Below are positions 23,936 through 30,953 of a stretch of DNA of 31,416 bases, piece by piece (the stretch's first letter is position 1; each line of letters starts with the position of its first letter). Under the pieces are notes generated by a model that worked only from the letters and a program-made list of their open reading frames with translations, did not search any database and was not told the DNA's origin. Made by a program: the position numbers and the translations under genes. The DNA is from an uncultured Oscillospiraceae bacterium (lineage in GTDB: Bacteria; Bacillota; Clostridia; Oscillospirales; Oscillospiraceae): contig CAUBIP010000011.1 in assembly GCA_958436045.1 (NCBI GenBank), positions 1 to 31,416 of the forward strand. Reading direction: 5' to 3'.

Positions 23936-25288
23936 TTAGAATGCACCCTGCGCCATCATGGCGTCGGCGACCTTCTTGAAGCCGGCCAAGTTCGCGCCAG
24001 CGACCAGGTTGTAGCCCAGGCCGTACTCTTCGGCAGCTTCCACGGAAACCTTGTGGATGTTCTGCATCATCTTCTGCAGCTGTGCATCGACCTCTTCTTC
24101 CGTCCAGACCAGACGCTCGGAGTTCTGGGCCATTTCCAGAGCGGAAACGCCAACACCGCCTGCGTTGACAGCCTTAGACGGCGCAACGATCATGTTCTTC
24201 TGCTCCATCATGTAGTACAGCGCATCGTTGGTGGTGGGCATGTTGGCAACTTCGATGTAGTACTTGATGCCATTGGCAACGATCTTCTTCGCAGAGTCCA
24301 TGTTGACGTCGTTCTGCATCGCAGAGGGCATGATAACGTCGACCTTGCGGCCCCAGGGCTTTTCGCCTGCGAAGAATTCAACGCCGAACTTGTCTGCATA
24401 ATCCTTGACCTTGTTGCGGCCGGAGTTCCGCATGGTCAGCAGATAAGCAACCTTCTCATCGCTGGAGGAGACGCCTTCCGGATCGTAGATGTAGCCGTCA
24501 GGACCGGACAGGGTAACGACCTTTGCGCCCAGATGACGGGCCTTCTTGCAGATGCCCCAAGCGACATTGCCGAAGCCGGAGATGGCAATGGTCTTACCCT
24601 TGATGTCCTCTCCCTCATGCTTGAGGACTTCGTTCAGGTAGTACATTGCGCCAAAGCCCGTTGCTTCCGGACGAATCAAAGAGCCGCCAAAGCTAAAGCC
24701 CTTGCCGGTCAGGACGCCATTTTCCCAGACACCCTTCAGGCGGCGATACTGGCCGAACAGATAGCCGATCTCACGGCCGCCAACACCCATGTCACCAGCA
24801 GGAACGTCAACGTCCGGCCCAATATAGCGGTACAGAGCCGTCATGAAGCTCTGGCAGAAGCGCATAATCTCAGCATCAGACTTGCCAGAGGGGTCAAAGT
24901 CGGAGCCGCCCTTGCCGCCGCCGATGGGCAGGCCAGTCAGGCTGTTTTTGAAAATCTGCTCGAAGCCCAGGAACTTGATGACGCCGGGGTAAACATTGGG
25001 CTGGAAGCGCAGGCCGCCCTTGTAGGGGCCGATGGCGCCGTTGAACTGGCAGCGATAGCCGGTGTTGGTATGATAATTGCCGTTGTCGTCCATCCAGACA
25101 ACACGGAAGGTGAACATTCTTTCGGGCTCAACGATGCGGTTCAGCAGGTCAGCCTTTTCATATTCCGGATGCTTGTCAACCATGGGAGCAATGGAAGAGA
25201 GGACCTCTTCTACGGTCTGGCAAAATTCGGGCTCATGCGCATACTTTTTCTTGACGTTTTCAATTACGCTCGTAACATAAGCATTCAT
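23936..25288 (-). CDS. gdhA: Glutamate dehydrogenase, hexameric 450-residue type, probably NAD-dependent
   Basis: 450 residues. Interconverts glutamate and 2-oxoglutarate plus ammonia. The catalytic residues are Lys90 (GPYKGGLRF), Lys126 (GGGKGGSDFDP) and Asp166 (PAGDMGVG). The Rossmann motif is SGFGNVAWG (238-246). The cofactor loop reads TLSGPDGYIYDPEG, the same as remembered for the NAD-specific enzyme of Clostridium symbiosum, including the Phe and Pro linked to NAD choice, so NAD is likely. AAAGGAG lies 12 bases before the ATG. It follows serA after a terminator-like hairpin, and its own promoter is not clear. Codon use looks less GC-extreme than the neighbours, as expected for a highly expressed gene. 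Next to serC it could recycle 2-oxoglutarate to glutamate. Confidence 0.95.
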   Translation of the reverse strand: MNAYVTSVIENVKKKYAHEPEFCQTVEEVLSSIAPMVDKHPEYEKADLLNRIVEPERMFTFRVVWMDDNGNYHTNTGYRCQFNGAIGPYKGGLRFQPNVYPGVIKFLGFEQIFKNSLTGLPIGGGKGGSDFDPSGKSDAEIMRFCQSFMTALYRYIGPDVDVPAGDMGVGGREIGYLFGQYRRLKGVWENGVLTGKGFSFGGSLIRPEATGFGAMYYLNEVLKHEGEDIKGKTIAISGFGNVAWGICKKARHLGAKVVTLSGPDGYIYDPEGVSSSDEKVAYLLTMRNSGRNKVKDYADKFGVEFFAGEKPWGRKVDVIMPSAMQNDVNMDSAKKIVANGIKYYIEVANMPTTNDALYYMMEQKNMIVAPSKAVNAGGVGVSALEMAQNSERLVWTEEEVDAQLQKMMQNIHKVSVEAAEEYGLGYNLVAGANLAGFKKVADAMMAQGAF

Positions 25289-25315
25289 GATAATCAGTAC
25301 TCCTTTTTATTTATC

Positions 25316-25335
25316 ACCCGCGAATGCCCGCGGGT
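25316..25335. repeat. Hairpin in the gdhA leader
   Basis: ACCCGCG, six bases, CGCGGGT form a seven-base-pair stem just before the gdhA ribosome site. It could affect translation or mRNA stability; no ligand-binding class is recognised. Confidence 0.4.
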
Positions 25336-25369
25336 AAAATACACAGTGACCCAGCGTGAAGGCCGGGGG

Positions 25370-25400
25370 AAAAATGGGCCACATCTCTGCGGCCCATTTT
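25370..25400 (-). terminator. Terminator after serA
   Basis: Ten-base-pair stem (25371-25380 with 25391-25400) ending in TTTTT on the minus strand, 16 bases after the serA stop. Some read-through into gdhA is possible. Confidence 0.8.
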
Positions 25401-25416
25401 CTTATTTTGCCAAAAA

Positions 25417-26328
25417 TTATTTGCCGAAGTTTTCGATGATGGAGACAATCTCCGTACCGATCCGCTTCTGGGCTTCCACGGTGGCAGCGCCGATGTGCGG
25501 TGTGCAGGAGACCATGGGATGGCTGTAGAGCGCATGGTTCTTCGCGGGCTCTTCGGAGTAGACGTCCAGGCCTGCAGCGCGGACCTTGCCGGATTCCAGA
25601 GCGGCCAGCAGCGCGTCCTCGTCGACGTTGGTGCCGCGGGAGGTGTTGATGATGCAGACGCCGTCCTTCATCTTTTCGATGTTGGCTGCGGAGATCAGAG
25701 CGCCGCCGTCAACAGCGGGAGCATGCACGCTGATGAAGTCGGACTTCGCCAGCAGCTCGTCCATCTCGACGTAGGAAATCCCCATCTGCTCTTCGATGCC
25801 GGGGATGTGGAAGATATCGAATGCGATAACGTCCATACCGATGGCCTTCGCCATGGCGCCCAGATGCTGACCGATGCGGCCGAAGCCAACGATGCCGAGG
25901 GTCTTGCCCTGCAGCTCGATGCCCTTGCCGTAGGCCTTCTTCTCCCACTTGTCCTCACGCATGGTGTGGCCAGCGATGGAGAGATAGCGTGCGCAGGAGA
26001 ACATATGGCCCAGTGCCAGCTCCGCAACAGACTGGGAGGAAGCACGCGGGGTGTTCATGACCTTGATGCCGTTCTCTTCGGCATACTTGACGTCGATGTT
26101 GTCCACGCCGACACCGCCGCGAATGATGAGCTTCAGCTTGGCACCCTTCGCCTCGTCAATGTGGTTTGCGCGGACCTTCGTCTTGGAGCGGACGACGACT
26201 GCGTCGAAGTCCCGCAGAGCTTTGCCCAGCTGATCGGGCTCATAGAATTGCTCAACGACCTCATGGCCCTGCTCACGCAGCTGCGCCATTGCGGACTTGT
26301 CCATACCGTCAGTAACAAGAATACGCAT
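25417..26328 (-). CDS. serA: D-3-phosphoglycerate dehydrogenase, short form without ACT domain
   Basis: 303 residues. Oxidises 3-phosphoglycerate to phosphohydroxypyruvate, the first step of serine synthesis. The NAD motif is GIVGFGRIGQHLG (145-157), with Asp171 at the end of the second strand pointing to NAD. The catalytic residues are Arg231 (NTSRGTN), Glu260 (YSEEPA) and His278 (TPHIGAAT). It ends just after the catalytic domain, so the serine-sensing ACT domain of longer SerA proteins is missing and feedback control by that route is unlikely. AAAGGAG lies nine bases before the ATG. It is 32 bases downstream of serC, on one transcript. No serB phosphatase is in the window. Confidence 0.92.
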   Translation of the reverse strand: MRILVTDGMDKSAMAQLREQGHEVVEQFYEPDQLGKALRDFDAVVVRSKTKVRANHIDEAKGAKLKLIIRGGVGVDNIDVKYAEENGIKVMNTPRASSQSVAELALGHMFSCARYLSIAGHTMREDKWEKKAYGKGIELQGKTLGIVGFGRIGQHLGAMAKAIGMDVIAFDIFHIPGIEEQMGISYVEMDELLAKSDFISVHAPAVDGGALISAANIEKMKDGVCIINTSRGTNVDEDALLAALESGKVRAAGLDVYSEEPAKNHALYSHPMVSCTPHIGAATVEAQKRIGTEIVSIIENFGK

Positions 26329-26360
26329 TTCAGTAATCTCCTTTAATCAGTATCGTTAAA

Positions 26361-27446
26361 TTATTTGTGTTCCGCTTCGAACTTCTTCAGGCAATCGACC
26401 AGCGCGATGACGCCGTCCTTGGGCATTGCATTGTAGATGGAAGCACGCAGGCCGCCGACGGACTTGTGGCCCTTCAGGTTTTCAAAGCCAGCAGCCTTGG
26501 TGTAGGCAATGACTTCTGCGTCCAGATCCTTGTCGCCGGTGACGAAGGGGATGTTCATCAGGCTGCGGTCTTCGGGAACGACGGTGCCCTTGAACAGCTT
26601 GGACTGATCCAGGAAGTCGTAGAAAACCTTTGCCTTGTCGATGTTGATCTCTTCCATCTTCTTCAGGCCGCCCAGGTTCTTGAGGTACTTGAAGACCTTA
26701 CCGCAGACGTAGATCGCCCAGCAGTTGGGGGTGTTGTACATGGAGCCAGCGTCCGCATGGGTCTTGTACTGCAGGTAAACGGGCAGATCCTTCAGATCGT
26801 CCCGGATGAGGTCTTCGCGGATGATCACAACGACCATACCGGCGGGGCCGACGTTCTTCTGAACACCGGCGTAGATCATGCCGTAGTCAGAGACGTTGCA
26901 GGGGCGGGACAGGAACATGGAGGACTGGTCGGAAACCAGGACATGGCCCTTGGTGTTGGGCAGCTTGTTCCAGGTAACGCCGTGGATGGTCTCGTTCTCG
27001 CAGATGTAGACATAGTCCGCATTGTCGGGGATGTCCAGATCGGAGCAATCGGGAACGTAGGTGTAGTTCTTATCGGCAGAGGAGGCAACGACCTTGACTT
27101 CGCCGACCTTCTTGGCTTCGGCAATGGCCTTCTTGGACCAAGCACCGGTCTCGACGTAGCAAGCAACGCCGTTCTTCATCAGGTTCATGGGGATCATGGA
27201 GAACTGCAGGGTAGCGCCGCCCTGGATGAAGAGGACCTTGTAGTTGTCCGGAATGTTCATCAGATCGCGCAGGTCCTGCTCCGCCTCGTCGATGATCTGC
27301 TGATAGACCTTGGAGCGGTGGGACATTTCCATGACGCACATGCCGGAACCTCTGTAGTTCATCATCTCGTCACGGACTTCTTCCAGTACTGCCTCGGGCA
27401 TGGTAGCCGGACCGGCGGAGAAGTTATAAGTGCGGCCGTATTTCAT
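26361..27446 (-). CDS. serC: Phosphoserine aminotransferase
   Basis: 361 residues. A PLP enzyme that moves the amino group of glutamate to phosphohydroxypyruvate, giving phosphoserine. The start NFSAGPATMPEAVLEEV is typical. The PLP lysine is Lys197 in IYAGVQKNVGPAG, and MSHRSK and SDQSSMFLSRP are also family motifs. The length is normal (about 360). AGGAGG precedes the ATG. It is the first gene of a serC-serA unit; the next gene down, gdhA, regenerates the glutamate it uses. Promoter at 27512-27540. Confidence 0.95.
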   Translation of the reverse strand: MKYGRTYNFSAGPATMPEAVLEEVRDEMMNYRGSGMCVMEMSHRSKVYQQIIDEAEQDLRDLMNIPDNYKVLFIQGGATLQFSMIPMNLMKNGVACYVETGAWSKKAIAEAKKVGEVKVVASSADKNYTYVPDCSDLDIPDNADYVYICENETIHGVTWNKLPNTKGHVLVSDQSSMFLSRPCNVSDYGMIYAGVQKNVGPAGMVVVIIREDLIRDDLKDLPVYLQYKTHADAGSMYNTPNCWAIYVCGKVFKYLKNLGGLKKMEEINIDKAKVFYDFLDQSKLFKGTVVPEDRSLMNIPFVTGDKDLDAEVIAYTKAAGFENLKGHKSVGGLRASIYNAMPKDGVIALVDCLKKFEAEHK

Positions 27447-27511
27447 TTTATCGTACCTCCTGAAACGTCGTTCATAATGAAATCTTCAGGGCAAACCCTG
27501 TCACTACCTCG

Positions 27512-27540
27512 AGTATACCGCAGTTTCACCCAATAATCAA
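27512..27540 (-). promoter_or_regulatory. Promoter of serC-serA, with AT-rich upstream element
   Basis: The minus strand reads TTGATT, 17 bases, TATACT. Just upstream of the -35, at about 27545-27600, is a stretch of A- and T-tracts that could act as an UP element for strong transcription. Confidence 0.7.
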
Positions 27541-27634
27541 CCTCTTTTCACAAAAATTTTTTGAAGGTCTAAAAGATTTTTGTTCGCAATTTGGTCAAAT
27601 GCAGCAAAGCACCGGTGTCTCGGGCAAAACGCGC

Positions 27635-27668
27635 GGCACGGCAGCGGGAAACACACCGCTGCCGTGCC
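27635..27668 (-). terminator. Terminator after spoIIID
   Basis: A perfect 13-base-pair stem (27635-27647 with 27656-27668) with an eight-base loop; four T follow seven bases later on the minus strand. It lies 24 bases after the spoIIID stop. Confidence 0.7.
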
Positions 27669-27692
27669 AGGTATCGCTGTTTACGCGTCGCC

Positions 27693-27986
27693 TTACCGCC
27701 CTGGATAGCCAGTAGGCTGTGACGCCGCCGCGCTGTGCTGCGCGGCCATGTATTTTCGCCGGGTGGCCTGCCCGCCGCGGATATGGCGTTCGGCCTTGTT
27801 TTGCTGCAAAATGGCCTGCACCTGCAGAGAGAGCGGCCGGTTATACTGGGGCAGCCGCTCGGTCAGGTCCTTATGTACGGTAGATTTGCTGATCCCAAAC
27901 TGTTTTGCCGCAGCGCGAACCGTGGTGCGGTTTTCGATGATGTACACAGCCAGATCGCAGGCTCGCTGCTCGATGTCATGCTTCAT
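27693..27986 (-). CDS. spoIIID: Sporulation transcription regulator SpoIIID
   Basis: 97 residues. DNA-binding regulator of the mother cell, acting with sigma-E. The protein begins MKHDIEQRACDLAVYIIENR and has the helix-turn-helix TTVRAAAKQFGISKSTVHKD at 21-40, both hallmarks of SpoIIID; LTERLPQYN then follows. The last 30 residues after RRKYM form a low-complexity tail (AAQHSAAASQPTG) beyond the usual 83 to 93 residues. Start: GGAGA lies nine bases before ATG 27986; a GTG three codons up overlaps the ribosome site and is less likely. A sigma-E-like promoter sits at 28017-28045, as expected for this gene. Confidence 0.93.
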   Translation of the reverse strand: MKHDIEQRACDLAVYIIENRTTVRAAAKQFGISKSTVHKDLTERLPQYNRPLSLQVQAILQQNKAERHIRGGQATRRKYMAAQHSAAASQPTGYPGR

Positions 27987-28016
27987 AGATACCACTCTCC
28001 ATATTCGCGTGGTTCA

Positions 28017-28045
28017 TATATATGGCACCGGCCTGGCAAATATAC
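28017..28045 (-). promoter_or_regulatory. Sigma-E-like promoter of spoIIID
   Basis: The minus strand reads GTATATT, 14 bases, CATATATA. The Bacillus sigma-E consensus is KMATATT, 14-15 bases, CATACAHT, so the match is 6 of 7 and 6 of 8 with the right spacing. Transcription would start about 25 bases before the spoIIID start codon. Confidence 0.55.
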
Positions 28046-28053
28046 GCGCCGCC

Positions 28054-28073
28054 TGCGACAGTTGACTGTCGAA
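28054..28073. promoter_or_regulatory. Paired Spo0A-box-like sites between spoIIID and the zinc-ribbon gene
   Basis: TGCGACA and TGTCGAA face each other with six bases between. The right half is a perfect Spo0A box; the left half, read on the minus strand, is TGTCGCA, one base off. Together they make a 7+7 inverted repeat (CGACAGT and ACTGTCG). The site lies just upstream of both promoters. Confidence 0.45.
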
Positions 28074-28081
28074 TTTTTTCG

Positions 28082-28109
28082 TTGACATTCCCATAATATC
28101 TGCTACACT
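28082..28109 (+). promoter_or_regulatory. Promoter of the zinc-ribbon membrane protein gene
   Basis: TTGACA (perfect -35), 16 bases, TACACT, with TGC before the -10. Transcription near 28116; the leader is about 52 bases. Confidence 0.7.
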
Positions 28110-28168
28110 ATCAGAAAGAGACCGGACGGCATGCCGTCCGAATATAGAGAGAAAGCGAGGATTATTTT

Positions 28169-28807
28169 ATGCGTACAATCGTAAATCTGGGCGCTATGGG
28201 CATCGTTGCCGTCATTATCGCCATCGTGGCCACGGTGCTGGCCTTTATCTTTATTGTTCCGGAAAAGCGCCGGGCGCAGCTGGGTGCCTTCGGCAAATTC
28301 CTGCACGACACCTGCAACTTTAAGTATCTGATCGTTGAGAAGATCCTGCAGGCCCTGTACATTTTCGCCACGGCGTATGTCATTCTGGCAGGCTTCTTCA
28401 TGCTCTTCATGGCCCCGGAGGATTGGTTCGGCACCCGCCATTGGCTCGGCGGCTATGGCCTGCTGACCATGATCGTCGGCCCCATTGGCGTGCGGCTGGT
28501 CTATGAGTTGCTGATGATGGGCATCCTGCTGGTCAAGCACGTCATCTCCATCAACTGCAAGCTGCGCAACCAGAACGACGGTGCCCAGGCAGACCCCTTT
28601 GCCACGCCAGACATGTCCGCCATGAAGGCCACGCTGCAGCAGAAGGCCGCCGCGCGCACCCAGGCTGCGACCGCCACCCCGGTTGATCCCGCTACCCCGG
28701 TTGCTCCGACCGAACCGGTCGCCGCGCCTGAGAAAAAATTTTGCTCCGCCTGCGGCACGCCTCTCGACGGTGCCGGCCACTGCCCCAACTGCGGCGCGCA
28801 GCAGTAA
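28169..28807 (+). CDS. Membrane protein with C-terminal zinc ribbon
   Basis: 212 residues, family not recognised. Three hydrophobic segments lie at about 7-30, 54-81 and 94-122, the first possibly a signal anchor. The middle loop contains KRRAQLGAFGKFLHDTCNFKYL. After residue 130 comes an Ala/Thr/Pro-rich linker (about 150-188), then a treble-clef-like zinc ribbon with C192, C195, C205 and C208 (FCSACGTPL, CPNCGAQQ), probably cytoplasmic. AGCGAGGA precedes the ATG. It is divergent from spoIIID and has a near-consensus promoter beside Spo0A-box-like sites. The first part resembles small DUF4282-like membrane proteins, but this is weak. Function unknown. Confidence 0.85.
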   Translation: MRTIVNLGAMGIVAVIIAIVATVLAFIFIVPEKRRAQLGAFGKFLHDTCNFKYLIVEKILQALYIFATAYVILAGFFMLFMAPEDWFGTRHWLGGYGLLTMIVGPIGVRLVYELLMMGILLVKHVISINCKLRNQNDGAQADPFATPDMSAMKATLQQKAAARTQAATATPVDPATPVAPTEPVAAPEKKFCSACGTPLDGAGHCPNCGAQQ

Positions 28808-28828
28808 ATCATAAAAAGCGAAAAATTA

Positions 28829-28861
28829 TGCGGCCCTGCGTGAATCGCAGGGCCGCTTTTT
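28829..28861 (+). terminator. Terminator after the zinc-ribbon membrane protein gene
   Basis: Eleven-base-pair stem (28829-28839 with 28845-28855), five-base loop, six T. Confidence 0.9.
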
Positions 28862-28864
28862 ATC

Positions 28865-28898
28865 ACAGCCCGGTTTCCAGGAGAAGAAACCGGGCTGT
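28865..28898 (-). terminator. Hairpin after ptsI, probable terminator
   Basis: Thirteen-base-pair stem (28865-28877 with 28886-28898) between the ptsI stop and the convergent gene's terminator. No immediate T-run follows on the minus strand, so it may act with the next hairpin. Confidence 0.5.
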
Positions 28899-28925
28899 AT
28901 CGCAATATATTTAAGATAAACTGCG

Positions 28926-30632
28926 TTACACTTCCATCAAACGTGCCAACGCCACCTGAACATCCTGCGTCGTTTCCTGCGCCATAACTTCGGCTGCGAT
29001 GGCGTCGGCGTCTGCCTTGCTCCAGCGGGCGATCTGCCGCCGGGTCTCTAAGACTGCATTGGGCGAGACGCTGAATTCCTCCAGCCCAAAGCTCAGCAGT
29101 AGCGGGATGAGCCGCGGGTCTGCCGCCGCTTCGCCGCACATCCCCACCGGGATCCCGGCCGCCTTGGCTGCCGCGATGCTGCCGCGAATCGCCCGCAGCA
29201 CCGCCGGGGAGAGGGGCGTGTATAAATAGGCCACGTTTGCATTGCCCCGGTCCGCCGCCATGGTGTAGCCGGTCAGATCATTGGTGCCGATGCTGAAAAA
29301 ATCCGCCTCTTGCGCCAGCAGGTCCGCCGTCAGCGCCGCCGCAGGCGTCTCGATCATGACGCCCAGGCGCAGTGATTGATCACAGGCGATCCCATCTGCC
29401 TCCAGCTCCTCCAGGACCCCACGCAGCAGCGCCCTGGCCGCCCGGACTTCTTCAACACCCGTCACCATGGGCAGCAGGATGGAGAGCGGACCGTCGGCAC
29501 TGGCCCGGGCCAGCGCCCGCAGCTGCGTTTTGAACAAGTCCTGCCGCCGCAGACAATACCGGATGCCCCGGAAGCCCAAAAACGGGTTTTCTTCCTTCTC
29601 CCGGGCAAGGCAGGGCGCTTCCTTGTCGCCGCCAATGTCCAGCGTCCGAATGATGACCGGCTTTCCCGCCATCTGCTGCAGCACCTGGCGATAGGCGGCC
29701 AGCTGCATCTGTTCATCCGGCGGCGTCTGCCGGTCCAGGAAGAGAAATTCCGTCCGGAACAAACCGACGCCCTCACCGTCGTTGTCGCAGACGAGCTTTG
29801 CCTGGTCCGGCGACGTGATATTGCCGAACAAGCGCACTGTGCCGCCGTCTGCCAGCGTTGTAGCCCGGCCCCGGAATGTCTCCCGGGCCGCCCGCGCCGC
29901 CGCATCCCGCGCCTGCGCTGCCCGGTACTGCGCTAGGGTCGCCTCCGGCGGATCGGGCAGGACATGCCCCAGATCGCCGTCGACGATCACCCAGGGCGCA
30001 TTTGCCAGCTGCTGCATCGCATCCGGCACGCCCAGTACCGCCGGCAGGTCCATCGCCCGGGCCAGGATCGCGCCGTGGGAGGTCTCACCGCCCAGCTCCG
30101 TGATGATCCCAGTCACATGCCGCCGATCCAACTGCGCCGCCAGACTTGGCGTCAACTCCCGGGTCACCAGGACCGTCTCCGGCGGCAGATGACGCAGGTC
30201 CAGCCGTGCCGTCCCAGTCAGGCGGGACAGGAGCTCCTCTTTGATATCCCGGATATCCGCCGCCCGCTGCTGCGTCATCGCATCGTCCACGCTGGAAAAC
30301 AGCGCGATATACCGATCGCAGACCGTCGCCAGCGCCTGCTCGGCGCAGTGCCCGGCCTCCAGCTCCTGGTCGATCTGCCCCTGCAGGGACGGGTCCTGGA
30401 GCATCATCACATGGCCCAAGAGGATCTCGCTCTCCTGCTGGCCCAATTCCTGGCGGACCTGCGCGGCCAGGCGTTTATTATGCGCCGTGAAGGCCGCCTC
30501 CGCCTGCGCCAGCCGCGCCCGCTCAAGGGCCGGGTCGCAGCCGTCCCGCGAGGTAAATTCCACCGCCCGCGCCGCCGCGACCAGTGCGCGGCCGATCCCG
30601 CAGCCGCGGGATACGCCAATGCCCTGCAGCAT
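28926..30632 (-). CDS. ptsI: PTS enzyme I (phosphoenolpyruvate-protein phosphotransferase)
   Basis: 568 residues, normal length. Takes phosphate from PEP and hands it to HPr, in the cytoplasm. The phosphohistidine is His186 in ELGGETSHGAILARAM. Enzyme I more often reads GGRTSH[TS]xI, so the Glu and Gly beside the histidine are unusual but the site is intact. The TIM-barrel PEP site shows GVGLFRTEFLF, IIRTLDIGGDKE, IETPAA, SIGTNDL and the catalytic Cys499 (GMCGEAAAD). AAGGAGG lies before the ATG. It is 24 bases downstream of ptsH, in one unit with a fructose-type EIIC. Confidence 0.94.
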   Translation of the reverse strand: MLQGIGVSRGCGIGRALVAAARAVEFTSRDGCDPALERARLAQAEAAFTAHNKRLAAQVRQELGQQESEILLGHVMMLQDPSLQGQIDQELEAGHCAEQALATVCDRYIALFSSVDDAMTQQRAADIRDIKEELLSRLTGTARLDLRHLPPETVLVTRELTPSLAAQLDRRHVTGIITELGGETSHGAILARAMDLPAVLGVPDAMQQLANAPWVIVDGDLGHVLPDPPEATLAQYRAAQARDAAARAARETFRGRATTLADGGTVRLFGNITSPDQAKLVCDNDGEGVGLFRTEFLFLDRQTPPDEQMQLAAYRQVLQQMAGKPVIIRTLDIGGDKEAPCLAREKEENPFLGFRGIRYCLRRQDLFKTQLRALARASADGPLSILLPMVTGVEEVRAARALLRGVLEELEADGIACDQSLRLGVMIETPAAALTADLLAQEADFFSIGTNDLTGYTMAADRGNANVAYLYTPLSPAVLRAIRGSIAAAKAAGIPVGMCGEAAADPRLIPLLLSFGLEEFSVSPNAVLETRRQIARWSKADADAIAAEVMAQETTQDVQVALARLMEV

Positions 30633-30656
30633 CGTCTCCGCCTCCTTCCTGCTTTT

Positions 30657-30920
30657 TTACTCGTCGAAGCCGTGGGAGATCATCTCGACCGCCGCGGCCA
30701 GGGCCTCCGTCTCCTGGGGCCCGTCGCAGCGGAGCTCGATCTGCGCGCCGCGCTTCATGCAGGCGGCGATGATGTCCATCAAGCTCTTGCCGTTTGTCAC
30801 GCTGCCGTTGAACAGGATCTCCACCTGGCAGGGGTATTTCGTCATCTCATTGGCGAATTTCATCGCCGGGCGCATATGAAACCCCTGGGCATTTACGACT
30901 GTCACATTCTGCGATACCAT
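30657..30920 (-). CDS. ptsH: HPr phosphocarrier protein
   Basis: 87 residues. Carries phosphate from enzyme I to sugar-specific EIIA domains. The phosphohistidine is His15 in GFHMRPA. The regulatory Ser46 (NGKSLMDIIA), target of HPr kinase in Bacillota, is also present, so it can take part in catabolite control. AAAGGAG precedes the ATG. It lies between the EIIC gene (33 bases upstream) and ptsI (24 bases downstream), with no promoter seen in the gaps; it is probably transcribed from the fructose operon start outside the window. Whether it is the general HPr or one tied to fructose cannot be told, although both regulatory sites favour the general form. Confidence 0.93.
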   Translation of the reverse strand: MVSQNVTVVNAQGFHMRPAMKFANEMTKYPCQVEILFNGSVTNGKSLMDIIAACMKRGAQIELRCDGPQETEALAAAVEMISHGFDE

Positions 30921-30953
30921 GTTGCCACACTCCTTTCTCTATATCCAGTCCTA

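Noticed and set aside
24053..25528. Plus-strand open frame of 491 codons opposite gdhA
   Set aside because: It is antisense to a clearly real glutamate dehydrogenase. It has no ribosome site or family motif, and arises from the GC-rich codon pattern.
26367..27536. Plus-strand open frame of 389 codons opposite serC
   Set aside because: Shadow of serC without start signals or motifs.
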